A DNA stretch of 64,000 nt from Gautieria morchelliformis. Taxonomy: Eukaryota > Basidiomycota > Agaricomycetes > Gomphales > Gomphaceae. This document shows, piece after piece, positions 34,523-45,688 of this stretch (positions within the stretch are counted from its first letter, which is position 1; each line of letters opens with the position of its first letter). The position numbers and the translations under genes are program-made. The notes beneath the pieces are model-generated. The model was not told where the DNA came from and did no database searches. It saw nothing but the letters and a program-made list of their open reading frames with translations. Where the stretch lies: contig WHVA01000062.1 in NCBI GenBank assembly GCA_015179125.1, forward strand, positions 248,001 through 312,000, written 5' to 3'.

Positions 34523-34737
34523 TGTAAAGGATGTTGATCTTAAGACCTTGTATCACAAGGGCACTACAGAACTTGACCAATGAGTGGTATTCTGAATGCT
34601 ACGTAGTGACAGGTAAGAGTAAGATGCGATGGGGACCGCTGGCCGGTTCCCACGCATAAACTATACAGTGAGTCCCTAAGGGGCCCACTGGGATTATGTA
34701 ATAACTATTGTACATGTAGGTACACGGGTTATTTACA
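34523..34737 (-). repeat. Chromovirus 3' LTR
   Basis: 215 bp, forward TGTAAAGG to TTATTTACA. One transition relative to the 5' LTR (about 99.5% identity). Confidence 0.92.
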
Positions 34738-34773
34738 CCCTCCCCCTCTATAGACAACTATAGGGGTCAACTA

Positions 34774-36858
34774 CTACTCATAGAGGTCATCCATGAGGGA
34801 GTCCTCTAGAGTGGCCAATACGATGATGTCGTCGTCGTACGGGGCCTGTGGAGCACGTGACTCTTCCGGGGGCACCTCCACATCATCGGTGGTGATTGGG
34901 TGAGGCTGGTCGGCCTCACCACTAGTGGCGGTATCCGCTTGGGTGATGAGGCCAGTGTCCTCACGGAGCATGGCCTCAACGGCCGGGTCCTCAGTCTGAG
35001 GAGGGGGCTGGAAGCACGCCAGCTCTTGGTCGAGCTGAGCATGAGTGAGGGGTCGTGGCACCATGGCCCTCCCATGGCTGGTCTCAATGACCTTTTGTTG
35101 GCCCTCGCAGGCGGCGGCACTGAATGCCGCATCGGTGATGCTGCGTTGAACATAATGTTCAATGCGTGCCACTTGCTTGCGACTGACCCCCGCGTAGCGG
35201 GCCAACCATCTCGCGATCTCGGCGAGGGGGATGTCGGGGCCGGCTCGGCCCTCCACAGGGAATGGGCCCGTGATTGAGAGCTGCAGGGTGGTGCTCTGAG
35301 GCGTCAGCACTTCCCTGGCGTCGACGAGGTTCGACCATTGGTCTGTCGAGCCGAACAGGTCGAGTAGCCTCGCCCTGAGTGGTGATGCGACCCCTTTGAC
35401 CCAGGGTGCCAGGGCCTTCAACCACATCCAGACATCCATGTCATCTAGGTTGAAGGTGCCATCCGCGTTGTCACGGATGGTGGATGGGATTCCTTCAGGG
35501 TTGTGTATCCAACCCTTCAGGATGGCTGTGATATCATGCGGGGTACTGCCCGCTATCACGAGACAATCCCTTTTGGGATTGCGAGCGCGTTGTTCGCGCT
35601 CGATGCGTTTGAATACACCGATCATCTCGCGCGTACGCGTGAGCTGCGGCGTTTCTTTTGCCTGCGCTATGAGTTCGACGAAGCGTGGGTCGTCGAGCGG
35701 GCATACGTCGTACCATTGAGTACGACGCTGTTGGGCCTTTCCTACCGGCCGTGGTAGGAGGCCCGTCTCGGAGATCGGTGGATCTCCGAGTGGGATGAGC
35801 GTCCCCTCCCCCGGGTAGGGAGGGTGAACTGTCCCCGCCGGTGGAGGCAGGGCCACGCCAGGCCCGATGTACTGGGCCTCGATCTGTGCTACCCGCCGTT
35901 GAAGGGCAGGGTCGTTGACAGTGTGCGACAATGACGCCGCTAGGTAAGCGCTAATCGCGCTTTCCCTCGCAATGGCTAGCCCATTGACGGTGTTGGGGGA
36001 GCCACGCAATTTCTTGCGCTTTTTCTTTGGCTGCTCTGCCAGCTGCTGGGCCCTTTCTGGGTTGTACGTCTTCCAGACGGACGAGTCTGACTCCCATCCA
36101 TCTGGGATGCCGTACGCGGAGTCGGAAGGTGCGCTATGCCCTTCCGTTGTTGTCGTTGTTGGGGTCGGCGCCGACAATCGGGACGCTAGTCCCGATGTTG
36201 CACGTGCCGGCAGAGGCACGGTCGCGCGAAGTGATGATGGCCCAGCCACTGGGTCCGTGGCCAGGTCATGTCGCGGCCTTTTTGAGGCAACGTGGGCCAG
36301 GGTAACCTGGAGCTGGGCTGCGCTCAGCTGTTGCTCCAGTTCCTTGATCTTGGCGCGCTCGGTTGCGAGCGCGTCGTCGCGGTCTTCAACCGCGCGTTCC
36401 AACTCCTTGACCTCCTTTTTAAGGTCGTGGATGTCCTGGAGGGGCTCTTCTCGCGCGTCACGCACTATACCCCTTGGGAGCCATCCCTAGGCTGCATCGA
36501 CGGCGTCGCCGATGTCTTCGTCCCGCAGTTTGACCTTGCGGGTGCCTGTCGCGGCCCTTAGGTGCCTGTCGCGGCCCTTAGGTGCCTGTCGCGGCCCTTA
36601 GGTGCCTGTCGTGGCCCTTAGGTGCCTGTCGCGGCCCTTAGGTGCCTGTCGCGGCCCTTAGGTGCGCGGCGTAGTCCGCGCACGTTGCGCAATCGTCCGG
36701 GTGGACAATGGTGAGGGCGTCCTCCCATCCTACGATCATCCAGTGCTCCTGGTCTATTGGAGCACGAAGAATGTCTGCAGCCCCCTGTCTCGGGGCCATT
36801 GCTCGCGTTGTGGACGTCGACGGATCAACGTCCATCCCATCTTTAGGGGGCATCATCT
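34774..36858 (-). pseudogene. Chromovirus extra ORF (ORF3), unknown function, frame broken
   Basis: Lies between the chromodomain and the 3' LTR. The likely start near 36858 gives MMPPKDGMDVDPSTST, then HWMIVGWEDALTIVHPDDC with a CATC pair. The 20-bp repeat array at 36541-36660 then destroys the frame. The main 563-codon part (36465-34774) has a heptad-rich coiled coil (DLKKEVKELERAVEDRDD), a basic KKKRKKLRG patch, a conserved-looking core (DLDDMDVWMWLKALAPW-like; PLAEIARWLARYAGVSRKQV) and an acidic tail. A stop (TAG) lies near 36490. No catalytic motif. Related fragments occur at 61452-62770, so the ORF belongs to the element family. It is not env-like: I see no signal peptide or membrane segment. 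A structural or nucleic-acid-binding role is only a guess. Confidence 0.6.
36541..36660. repeat. Six tandem copies of a 20-bp unit in ORF3
   Basis: The unit GGTGCCTGTCGCGGCCCTTA is repeated six times with one C to T change (copy 4, again at a CpG). Twenty is not a multiple of three, so each extra copy shifts the frame. Five extra copies add 100 bp; subtracting 100 from the 553-bp frame offset between the two ORF3 parts gives 453, a multiple of three. Confidence 0.95.
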
Positions 36859-36975
36859 TCGTGGGGATGATGGTGGTTAGCTTCCAAGAAGCAATGCGCC
36901 CTCGGAAAGATCCAAGGTGAAAATTTAACTGCGCCGTGGCCGGCGCGTCACATGGTCTGCACGTGACAGACGCAT

Positions 36976-38290
36976 CTAGCGGCATCTGGGGAGGTCGCGT
37001 GGCTTGCCCACCCCCCAAAGCTCTAGATAGCTATCTAGGGCTTCAAGGTCTTTGCAGGACGACATGGGTTCCCATGTCACGTCGCCTAGGGTCCAACGGA
37101 CCTGGAACTCCAGGTCCGTCGAGTTTATCCATTGATGTGCAATAATCTCGTCGACGAGCCACTCCTCGTCGACATTTGCTCCGAAGTCATAAAATGACTT
37201 GGCCTCACGACGGGGGAACAATTCGTCGTTGTTAGCTTCGTATCGCTGTACGAGGCTTGAATGAAAGACCGGTGAAATGCAACGGCTTTTCAGCTCGTCG
37301 GGAAGATCAAGGGTCACCATCGAGGCGTTGTTGTGAGCCTCGACGACACGGTACGGTCCGATGTACCATGGGACTATTTTCTGGCTCTTCCTTTCGGGAG
37401 ATTTAGTTTTTGTGTCGAAAGGTAGATGCGGTCGTTGGCCGTGTACCTGTCGCTCGCCATACGTTTCTTATTTGCATGAAACGTTTGCGTCACTCGATGC
37501 TCTATGATTGCATCGTGTGCCGCCATCAGGTTCCATTTTGCCTGATGTGCGAACCGTGCTACCCCCTTGAATGGGGTGTCCATGGCTATGGGAAGGTCTA
37601 TCCACGGCATATAGCCGTGGTTCAGCTCAAAAGGTGCGAACCCTGTGGTCGCGCTGATGTTGCTGTTGAGGGCGACCTCAACCATTGGGCATTTCAATGC
37701 CCAATCCTTCTGGTCATCTCTGACGACCGCGCGCAATATCTGGCCGATCGAGCGGTTTGCCTGCTCGGTGGCTCCATCCATTTGGGGATGGAAGGCAGTT
37801 GACATGGGAGCTTAGTCCCCATGGGTCGCTGTAGTTCACGCCATAAAATCGACGTGAACTTCGAGTCTCTGTCTGAGACGATGGAGTCGGGAACTCCGTG
37901 GAGTCAAATGACCTCCTTCAGAAACAGCCAGGCTACTCCCTTGGCTGACACACTCGTCATGGTTGGTACGATGTGTATGAGCGACGTTAGTCGGTCGATG
38001 ACTACCATCAGGTAGTCACAGTCGTTGGATTTGGGCAGGGGCCCCATGAAGTCGATGCCAATCGACTGCCATGGCCTATCTGGAATGGGTAGGCTGTGTA
38101 GTAGGCCTTTGGGCCGTTGTGGCCCGGTTTTCGTCATCTGACACCTCGCGCACGATGTGCAGAACGCTTCTATGTCTGGGCTCATGCCCGGCCACCAATA
38201 TGCTCTTCGAACGTAGTTTGAAGTCTTCAGATGGCCATAGTGGCCGACTATCTGATGTGCCCGATCGATGATAATTTCGATCAGCTTCCT
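36976..38290 (-). pseudogene. Chromovirus integrase and chromodomain
   Basis: The HHCC zinc finger reads AHQIVGHYGHLKTSNYV, YWWPGMSPDIEAFC and CARC. The catalytic core shows IGIDFMGPLPKS (first Asp) and later [17 protein letters not shown] with the conserved Glu region. The segment holding the second Asp, near 37805-37904, is frame-disturbed: ORFs end at 37904 and restart at 37805. A GPY/F-like region follows, then at 37320-36976 a chromodomain (EEWLVDEIIAHQ, QVRWTLGDVTWEP) that would bind histone marks and steer insertion into heterochromatin in this clade. INT and chromodomain lie in different ORF pieces separated near 37320-37374. Confidence 0.85.
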
Positions 38291-41123
38291 TCCCCCTTGA
38301 AGAACAGAGCGGGGGACGGCAATGACGTCTCTTTTGAGCTGATTCTTAGTCCAGATCAGCCGTCCCAGATCCGAATCTCGGGTGCACGTCCGGGTGCGCC
38401 ATGATCTTTGTGAACATGGCGTCCCTGTGGTACGCGTCTCGTAGGACCTTAGACAGGTCTACGCCTTGCTCGACGACCCAGCGCAGGGGCGCGCTGTCAT
38501 TTCCTGCGGCGATGGCTCTGACGTCATCGTCGTCGTCGCGTGATGCGGCACATTCACGGGCTCTGGTGAGCCCTCGTTTAATGCGGTGGATTCCATTACT
38601 CTCGCCTCTGTCTTCTCAGCGAGGCGTTTAGAGCGTCTTGTCGCTGCTGTTCGCAGCTCGATATACTGATCAGTGGGAAATAACTCACCGTCCGGGTCTA
38701 AACCGCATCCGCGTTCACAAAGACGTGGTCCGGGTGATTGTCATCACTCGTGTCGCTCTCATAGTAGCGCGACAGGCAGTCCGCTACCTTGTTCTCTACA
38801 CCGTCAACATGAAGGTGTTGAAATTGAACCGGGAGAGAAACTCCCACCATCTGACCTGGCGGTCAGATAGGCTCTTCTGGGTCTCGAAGTACTCAGTCCT
38901 TTGTGATCTGTGATGAGGGTGAACCTTTGCCCCAGCAGTTTGTCCTCCCATTTCATGAGAGCCTGAGCACCGTGATCGTCTCGTGCTCATGAGTCCGGTA
39001 GTGTTGCTGAGCAACGCTGAACTTCTTTGACAAGAAGCTGGCAGGTCGACAGGTTTTCCAGTCAGGACCTTGGCCGTAGACCGCACCGCGCCGGCTTTCG
39101 ACCCGTTGGTGATCACCCAGATCGGCTCTGGGCACCTTGCGTCTACTGGACGCAGGATCGGGGCCTTACAGGCCAACGCCTTAATGCTTTGCCAGCATTT
39201 GTCTAGTAGTGGCGTCCATTCGAATGGACGGTTATTATGCGCACAGCCCGATAGTGGGGTGGTATATGGCTAACATCTGGCATGTAGTGTGCCAGATACT
39301 GTACCAGCCCGAGGAAACACTGGACATCATTGAACGTCCGTGGCCTGCGCCACTCGCGGATGCGTTGCATCTTGTCCTCATCGGCATGTACCCCTCGGCC
39401 ATCGATAATATGGCCGAGACACTCCATTCGGATGGAATAGAGGTCCACCTTTTTCTTGCTCAGAAAGAGGTGATTCTTCCTCAGTCTGTCAAAGACGATG
39501 TAGAGGTGCTCTTCATGCTCTTGTATTGAGAGCGAGAATATGAAGATGTTGTCCATGTATACATGGACGAAGCGACCTATGCAGTCGCGGAAAATGGCTG
39601 TCATCAGCCGTTGGAATGTTGATGGGGCGTTACAGTCCCCCATCTGTATCACCTGGCTCCTGAAGGTGCCAAGGATCGTGGCAAAGGCAGTCTTTGCTAC
39701 GTGATCCGGATGGATCCGGATCTGCTCGTATGCTCTGACATATCGAGTTTTGTTCGATATCGACAGCGAGCCATGTCGCTGCGAATGATATCTTGATCCG
39801 GAAGGGTGTGATGTCCTTCACCGTGTTCTCGTTCTGCTGGCGCAGATCGAAGACGGTTCGCAATGTACGTTCTTCTTCAGCACACACAGCATGGGCACGG
39901 CTGCTGCGCGACTGCCGGAATCCACCACTTTGCAGTGGTGTATGTTCTATTTTAGCCGACAGTTCCTCTCGGAAGTGTTCGGGGCATTTCGGTAGTCGAT
40001 ACCGCATGTGCTTGTTGGGATCGATGAGGTTGATCTTGTGGTTGATCTCCCGTAGTGGCGGGAGTTCTAATGGAATTCCACTGACTAAGTCAGTGATTCG
40101 TTCCATCCATTCCTCGCGGAGGCGAGGAAGGTCATCATCCGTGAGGATGATGGTGGTGGTTGGCTTAGAAGCCTTAGGCGCTGTGTGCATCTATTAGGTC
40201 CCGCGGCGCGTGGGCCCACTTTCCTCTTTCCCATCGCTTTCACCATTAGGTGAGAGTGCCTCTCCTACGGTTGTAGGGTGAGTTCAAGGACGAGTCATCC
40301 CGCAACTCGTCCTCCTGGCTTCAATGAGCCAGGTTAGGCTTCGGTGCCTGGGTGATCCTGCTCACCCATGGCCCGTTGTCCTCGTTCGTCGATCCATTGT
40401 TGTCGAACGATACCTTGCCCGTGGGGATCACTTCGTTCCCTTGCAGATTGTCCCTGGGCTCGAAAAGTCCAGGGTTATGCCGAAGCTCCTCAGGAACGGT
40501 GTCCCTAAGATAGCATCGTAATATTCGACGTTCGCTATGTCGAAATATTCGTCGTATGTCTCACGACCAAATTTGATAGTCGTGGTCGTTCCATAGTTGA
40601 TCGTGGAACGGCTGCCTATGCAGGCTAGCTGCAGCGCGATTGGTTTCTCCAGGGAGAATGTCTTCATCCCTGTAGCTCACGTGAATTCGGGGGATAGCAG
40701 TACCCCTTCGCTGCCGCTATCTAGCAGGCAGTGGGCTTTTATGCCGTTTATTTCCCAGTACCCCGATAGGGTACGGTTCTCACTGCATGGGTGCGTTGGC
40801 CGCTTCCTGTGTTTGCTTCGGTGGTGATACACTGGCTCAGCCGCCTTGTCTGGCGTGACCGACGAGCGTGCCGCCATGACCTTCGTGGTGGTTTCGTCTT
40901 CCAGTGCGAATCTGATCGCGCTGGACCTGTAGGTGGTGTCTTCCACCTCCTCGTCCCATTCATAGTATTGGGACGGCTCTGGGTCCCATTCTTCAGTGGG
41001 CGCATCTCCGTTTTCCGGAGTGTCGTTGGGTTGGGGATCACCCTCCCCCTCTTCATCAATCTGTTGAAGAGAATTTTGACCAAGATCCGTCTCCGGATCC
41101 TCGGCCTCATCGTCGTGCCTCAC
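38291..41123 (-). pseudogene. Chromovirus protease, reverse transcriptase and RNase H (multiple frameshifts)
   Basis: Protease: HCLLDSGSEGVLLSPEF, then DAILGTPFLRSFGITLDF. Reverse transcriptase: PPLREINHKINLID, RTVFDLRQQNENTVKDITPF and GDCNAPSTFQRLM. The catalytic site reads VHVYMDNIFIFS, where the second Asp of the usual YxDD is Asn (codon at 39550-39548). Then ECLGHIIDGRGV and WRRPRTFNDVQCFLGL. RNase H traces follow in several frames (DRQVRWWEFLSRFNF, TEYFETQKSLSD). The block between AKIE and TLRTVFDLR is spread over three frames within about 100 bp, and the RNase H region around 39170-38800 also changes frame repeatedly. Clearly inactive. Confidence 0.85.
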
Positions 41124-41134
41124 GGCTGCTGTCC

Positions 41135-44100
41135 TTATACTGGACCTAAGCCGGGGGCACTCTGCCTTCTTGTGGCCAGGTTGGCCACATTCAAAGCACG
41201 TGGTGTTGCTTTGGCTGCCATTGGGCCTATCGTTAGGCCGCCCAACGTTTTCGTTGGTGGGGCAGGTCGTGGGGACGACCCTGACGCTTGAGGCTGTTTA
41301 GCTTCAGGCGGGCGTCCAGCTTGTGCTGGGTGTGAGGGCGGTAGCCGTTGTCCTGTTCCGCTTCTTGCGAACAGGCTGGGCCTGGTCAGGCCCGTTTGTG
41401 TCAATGGCTTGCTCCCTGTGAGCCGGGCAGCGCTTGCCGTTGCTGCTGTGCTTTCTGCGCGGCACATCCCCATGTTGTATCGGGATGCCTCCTCGATCAT
41501 CCGGGCCATTTCGAAGAGTTGCTCTATTGAGCTGCTCTCAGCATTATAGCCCTTTTTGAGGACCTCGTTGCGCAACATTTCGCATAGCGCCGATATGAAC
41601 TGTCTCCGGAACATGTAATTGTCTGGCGGCTGTATCATATGTGCCGCATATTTCGTGAGCTCGTTCAGCATCTCCTGAACAGTTTTCATGCCCTGCATGA
41701 CTGCGTCGAATTTATTCGATGTGTGATGGTACGTTAGTGTGTGCAGGAACCTTTTTTGGAGGCCTTGCATCACAGTTTCCAGCGTCCAGCTGTGGACCTG
41801 GCGATTGAAGCGTTCAACATTTCGAAGGAACCACTCCTGGGCTTCACTGGTGAGGCGAGTGCCCACGTAGCCGACCTGCATGTCGATGCTGGTTGGCCCT
41901 ATGAGGCAATTGATTTTCAGCCATCATAGGACGGCTGCCACGAAGATTTCAAACTCTTCGAGGTCAGATCCCCTGGCATATGGCTCGGGGTGAGCCAATT
42001 TTACGCCGGCTTTCGCTAGCACAGACTTCTCCGGGTCTGTGTCCGCGGCGTCTGCTAATGCCACGCAGATCATCCATGTGATCCCGTCGTACGGCTCCAT
42101 TGGTACGGCGTCGGCCTGGTCAGGGATTCCCTGGCCTTCCGCTGGGGCCATGGATCGCTCGCGCGGTTGTGACGCCGCGCGGGGCAGGCTGTTATATGCC
42201 CTGACGGGCCCCGGGCGCGGATCGGGCTCGGGATCGGGAGCATTTTGTGCTCTCGGTTCCGGGGGCGTTTTGTGCCTGGTGTCCCGGTCAGTCCCGCGTT
42301 GCGGATCCGTAGCCTGCTGTTGTAGGCTGCGGGCGCCTGCCGTGCGCCTTGTACGGCTTGCGTGAGCTGCTCGTCGGGCAGCTGAGCGGCGTGGCTGTGG
42401 GCCACTGTCTCTTCAGCGTTTTTAGCTAGTAGCCCGAGTGCCTGTGTGTGGCGGCATGCGGCTGCGGCTTCTTTACGCTGCCAGTGAGCGACTTCGAGCT
42501 CTAAGCTCTCGGTCGTCGTTTCAGAGTCAGGCTCTGAGGCGACCTGATCCCTAACGATCTGTTGGATCGTTTTATGACTGTCCGTTGGGGCAGCCGGTTG
42601 CTCTTGAGGTTCATTCCTGAACCTTACGTCCTGTTCGACCGGGACGGCTGGCGGCGGCATTCGCTGCTTGTCTCGCTCCTTTCGGTGTGGGTCTTCCACG
42701 TCGCGACTGCGTTCGTTGGCTGCGGACGGTCGCAAGCTCGGACGAGTTGCGTCGCGTTCCCCATGTGGGCGGAGGGCTTTCTGGACGTCCTCCAACGTGG
42801 CTGCATCTTGCAGCCTGATCTCCTCCGCCTGGTGGAGTTCCTTGCCGATTGCCATTAGGGCGGCGGCGGCATTGTCAAGCTGCGATGCCAGCTGATTGTG
42901 CTTGTGGCATGTCAGCGTGCTTCTGTAGGGGAACGGCTGTTCAACCAGCCAAGGAAGGCTGCTCAACCAGCCCTAGTCTTTTCTTTTTGTCTTGACAACA
43001 TGTAAAAACACATTTGAGGAATTAACAGTATCTGTATGCTGTTAATATAACTGGGGAAAGGCTTTTCAAATATTCCTCTAGTTAACTCATATTTTTCCTT
43101 ATTTTTCCAAAGTCTCCATGGCTCAAACTACCATTTTTCTGTCATTACAGAGTTGTGGATCCTCTAGCACCCACAACTCTGTTCTCGGCGCTCTATTTCA
43201 AAATCCGCCGGGCACCTCGGCGGTGGCCGCATTTTCGGACTTATGGTCACCCAAGCACCCACAAGTCCGGCAGGATGGCTCACTCAGTATTTCCAGCTGA
43301 GTCCCAAACAGTTGCTATATGCAGCCATAGCAACTGTGCAGCCTGTTTGGCTTCACCAAACAATGGGGATCATGGTCAGTCATGACAACTGGGCTGTACC
43401 AGGCTATGCCCAGCTGTGCTAAGCAGTGCTCTTAGTAATCATGGCTACAGAGCCCTAATTGACTCAGAACTGCTTACTCAGCTTCTGAGTGCCAAATACA
43501 TGGTTATCTGGAGATACAGCCTCAATGACTCAACCAATCCAGGCACAACTTGGTGAGTCAGGAGTACATGACTCAGCCAAGCTGTGCTATGGCACATGAC
43601 CCTTTTCAGTGAGTCATTCCTGACAAATCAAGCTCTGATTGGTAGGAAGCATGGTAGAGTCCCCTGGAAACAGCCAGTTTCTTCCAACCCTTTCTTCCAT
43701 CTTCCACAAGCTTCTTCCCCCATTCCATTAATAGATAGAAGGTTCTACCTGCTTACTAAGCTCCTGTACATTACAATATAAAAGGAGGCCCTTTGCCTGC
43801 CCTTTGAGCAATCAATCTACCCATCTTCTATCCTACACAGCTTGTGTGACTTGCACATCTTATCTAAGTTCCTAACCCGAACTAGAATACTACTCTTGCT
43901 TAGAGTAACTATTCTTAGTTAAGTAGTTGCTTTACTGCTTAGCCACTTAGCCTAACACGCTGGGTGAAACTCTACAGAGTGAGGTTGGCAATCGATTTTC
44001 TTGTCAATTAGCACTCCAATACCCGAGACGAGCTGTTCAGTTGATTTTCCTGTTCAGTGACTTTCACAAGTCAAGTCAAGTTGTGCGCGAAAGCCACTTC

Positions 44101-44992
44101 ACATTACTCTCTCGTTATTGCAGTGCATTGACGTTGGTCGACCCAATCCACTTACAAACTCTCCTGCGGAGCCTATTCCCTCTTTATTAAAAGGCATACT
44201 CTTGGACCCCGATAGTGTCCTTGAACCTACACACTCTTTTAGTTTATTGTTCAGTGCAGCTAAGAAACGCATTGCCTTCTACCTGTAATAACTTGGACTA
44301 GTTAGTACACAGATTGCAACCAAGGTACAAATATTAAATTATTTCCGGAGTTGTGCTGCTGCATTGAATTGGTATTCTACTAGTTGTGTAAACGACACGT
44401 TCTGATAGACAGAGGCGTTAGCAATAACACCAAAGTCTTGAAGGGTTCCAAAACAGCTTCGGTGCAGCGCAGCCTGCACCTGTTTGTTCAGGGCCTCTGC
44501 CGTCTCGTGGTCGATGGCGTGAGCCCTCGAGCTCTTGCGACTGGAGCTCGAGTATTCTGAGTCCTGACCATCGTCTGGGGCTCGTCTTTTTTGCCGTCGT
44601 CCCCCTTCAGGGACGATCATCGTCGCTCTACTTCGTGAGCGTCGGTTTGAGTCGTGGCTTTGTGCCCGCCTCGACGTTGTTGCTCTACTGTCTGACGACG
44701 GCGAGACTTCTCTGCCCTTTCCTTTGTCTCTGGGCAGAGAGGAATGGGGGGGCGGCGCCGGCTCATTGCCTGGCATCGTCTCTTCCTCGGCCACGCTCGA
44801 CGAGACGTGGTCGGGGTTTTCCTCGTCCTCTACTGAGGGGATGAGGGCAGTGAGATCTACGATCTCTCCGTCTTCTATCGTTCTGCACTCTTGGTCCAGG
44901 GTAGCGTCAACCGTCGTCTCGCTGGGCTGCGCCTGGGGCGTGGACCTCGAGCTCGTCGCTCGTGTCCGTCTTCGACTGCGTGGAATCATCAT
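41135..44992 (-). pseudogene. Chromovirus gag, interrupted by LTR A4
   Basis: Starts at 44992 (MMIPRSRRRTRATSSRS), basic and Ser-rich. It is cut by LTR A4 after AALHRS and resumes in frame at TLTCHKHNQLASQL once the LTR and one GCTTC are removed. A Gln/Glu-rich helical part follows. A frame change near 42320 leads to the retrotransposon gag domain (EPYDGITWM, EAQEWFLRNV, LLHTLTYHH-like FLHTLTYHHTSNKF, MIQPPDNYMFRRQFI). A TGA at 41924-41926 sits where an Arg (CGA) would continue the ORF. A further frame change near 41200 precedes the CCHC knuckle CFECGQPGHKKAEC. A homologous fragment lies at 59050-59958. Confidence 0.85.
42924..44455 (+). mobile_element. Solo LTR, family A (copy A4) in chromovirus gag
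   Basis: 1,532 bp, TGTAGGGGAAC to GGTTCCAAAACA, with TSD GCTTC at 42919-42923 and 44456-44460. TATA box at 43777. Five TGACTCA/TGAGTCA sites lie between about 43460 and 43615. It is the youngest layer of this nest. Confidence 0.92.
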
Positions 44993-45130
44993 GCTTGCAG
45001 CTGACAGTAGAAGGTCTACTGGAGGGTCTCAACGATGTTTAGTTGTCGACGCAGCGATCTTTTTCAAGATTGCTTCGAATCCACTATCGGTTGGTCGCGT
45101 GGCGATCAACCGCAGGATAGTTCAAAAAGG

Positions 45131-45345
45131 TGTAAAGGATGTTGATCTTAAGACCTTGTATCACAAGGGCACTACAGAACTTGACCAATGAGTGGTATTC
45201 TGAATGCTACGTAGTGACAGGTAAGAGTAAGATGCGATGGGGACCGCTGGCCGGTTCCCACGCATAAACTATACAGTGGGTCCCTAAGGGGCCCACTGGG
45301 ATTATGTAATAACTATTGTACATGTAGGTACACGGGTTATTTACA
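45131..45345 (-). repeat. Chromovirus 5' LTR
   Basis: 215-bp partner of the left LTR. On the minus strand it is followed by CCTTTTTGAACTATCC, which is conserved in the related fragment at 58944 and may contain the primer site. Confidence 0.92.
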
Positions 45346-45681
45346 GAGAGCGTAGCCAAACGACTAGGTGTATTCACCTGCAATAACAATCTATGGTATA
45401 CAGGTGAGTTAAGAGAAAATAGATACTAAGTATTGTGTCTCACCTCAGTGTTTGAACACGAGAGCGTAGCCAAATGACTGAGGACAGCGATCTAATGATG
45501 TTCTACTTATACTCTAAGAGACCATTGTTCTAAACTAAAGAGGACAACAAAAGAATGGAAAGAACAATAACAACAATGGGTGTTCCACCTGCATATACCC
45601 GGTGAGCAAGTATAATGAGCGGCTGTCACGTGTTTGCATTATGCTCACGGTCACGTGCCTGCAGTACCCGCAGCTCCAACA
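45346..45681 (-). repeat. copia-2 3' LTR, inner part
   Basis: Resumes with the TSD copy GAGAG and runs to CAGCTCCAACA, next to the polypurine tract. A 33-bp block (TCAGTGTTTGAACRCGAGAGCG...) is repeated within the LTR. It shows six CpG to TpG/CpA changes relative to the right LTR. Confidence 0.88.
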
Positions 45682-45688
45682 CTCCCCC

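Larger units (their letters stand above)
34523..45345 (-). mobile_element. Ty3/gypsy chromovirus, full length, with extra 3' ORF
   Basis: Two 215-bp LTRs (45131-45345 and 34523-34737) differ at one position. TSD GAGAG lies at 34518-34522 and 45346-45350. On the minus strand the order is gag with CCHC knuckle, protease, reverse transcriptase, RNase H, integrase, chromodomain, then an additional ORF of about 690 codons before the 3' LTR. The polypurine tract AGAGGGGGAGGG abuts the 3' LTR. A family A LTR (42924-44455) interrupts gag; without it and its TSD the element is about 9.3 kb. Several frameshifts and stops make it inactive as read. Confidence 0.93.

Noticed and set aside
36541-36660. Tandem 20-bp repeat as a possible CRISPR-like array
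   Set aside because: Units are contiguous without spacers and lie in a retroelement ORF of a eukaryote.
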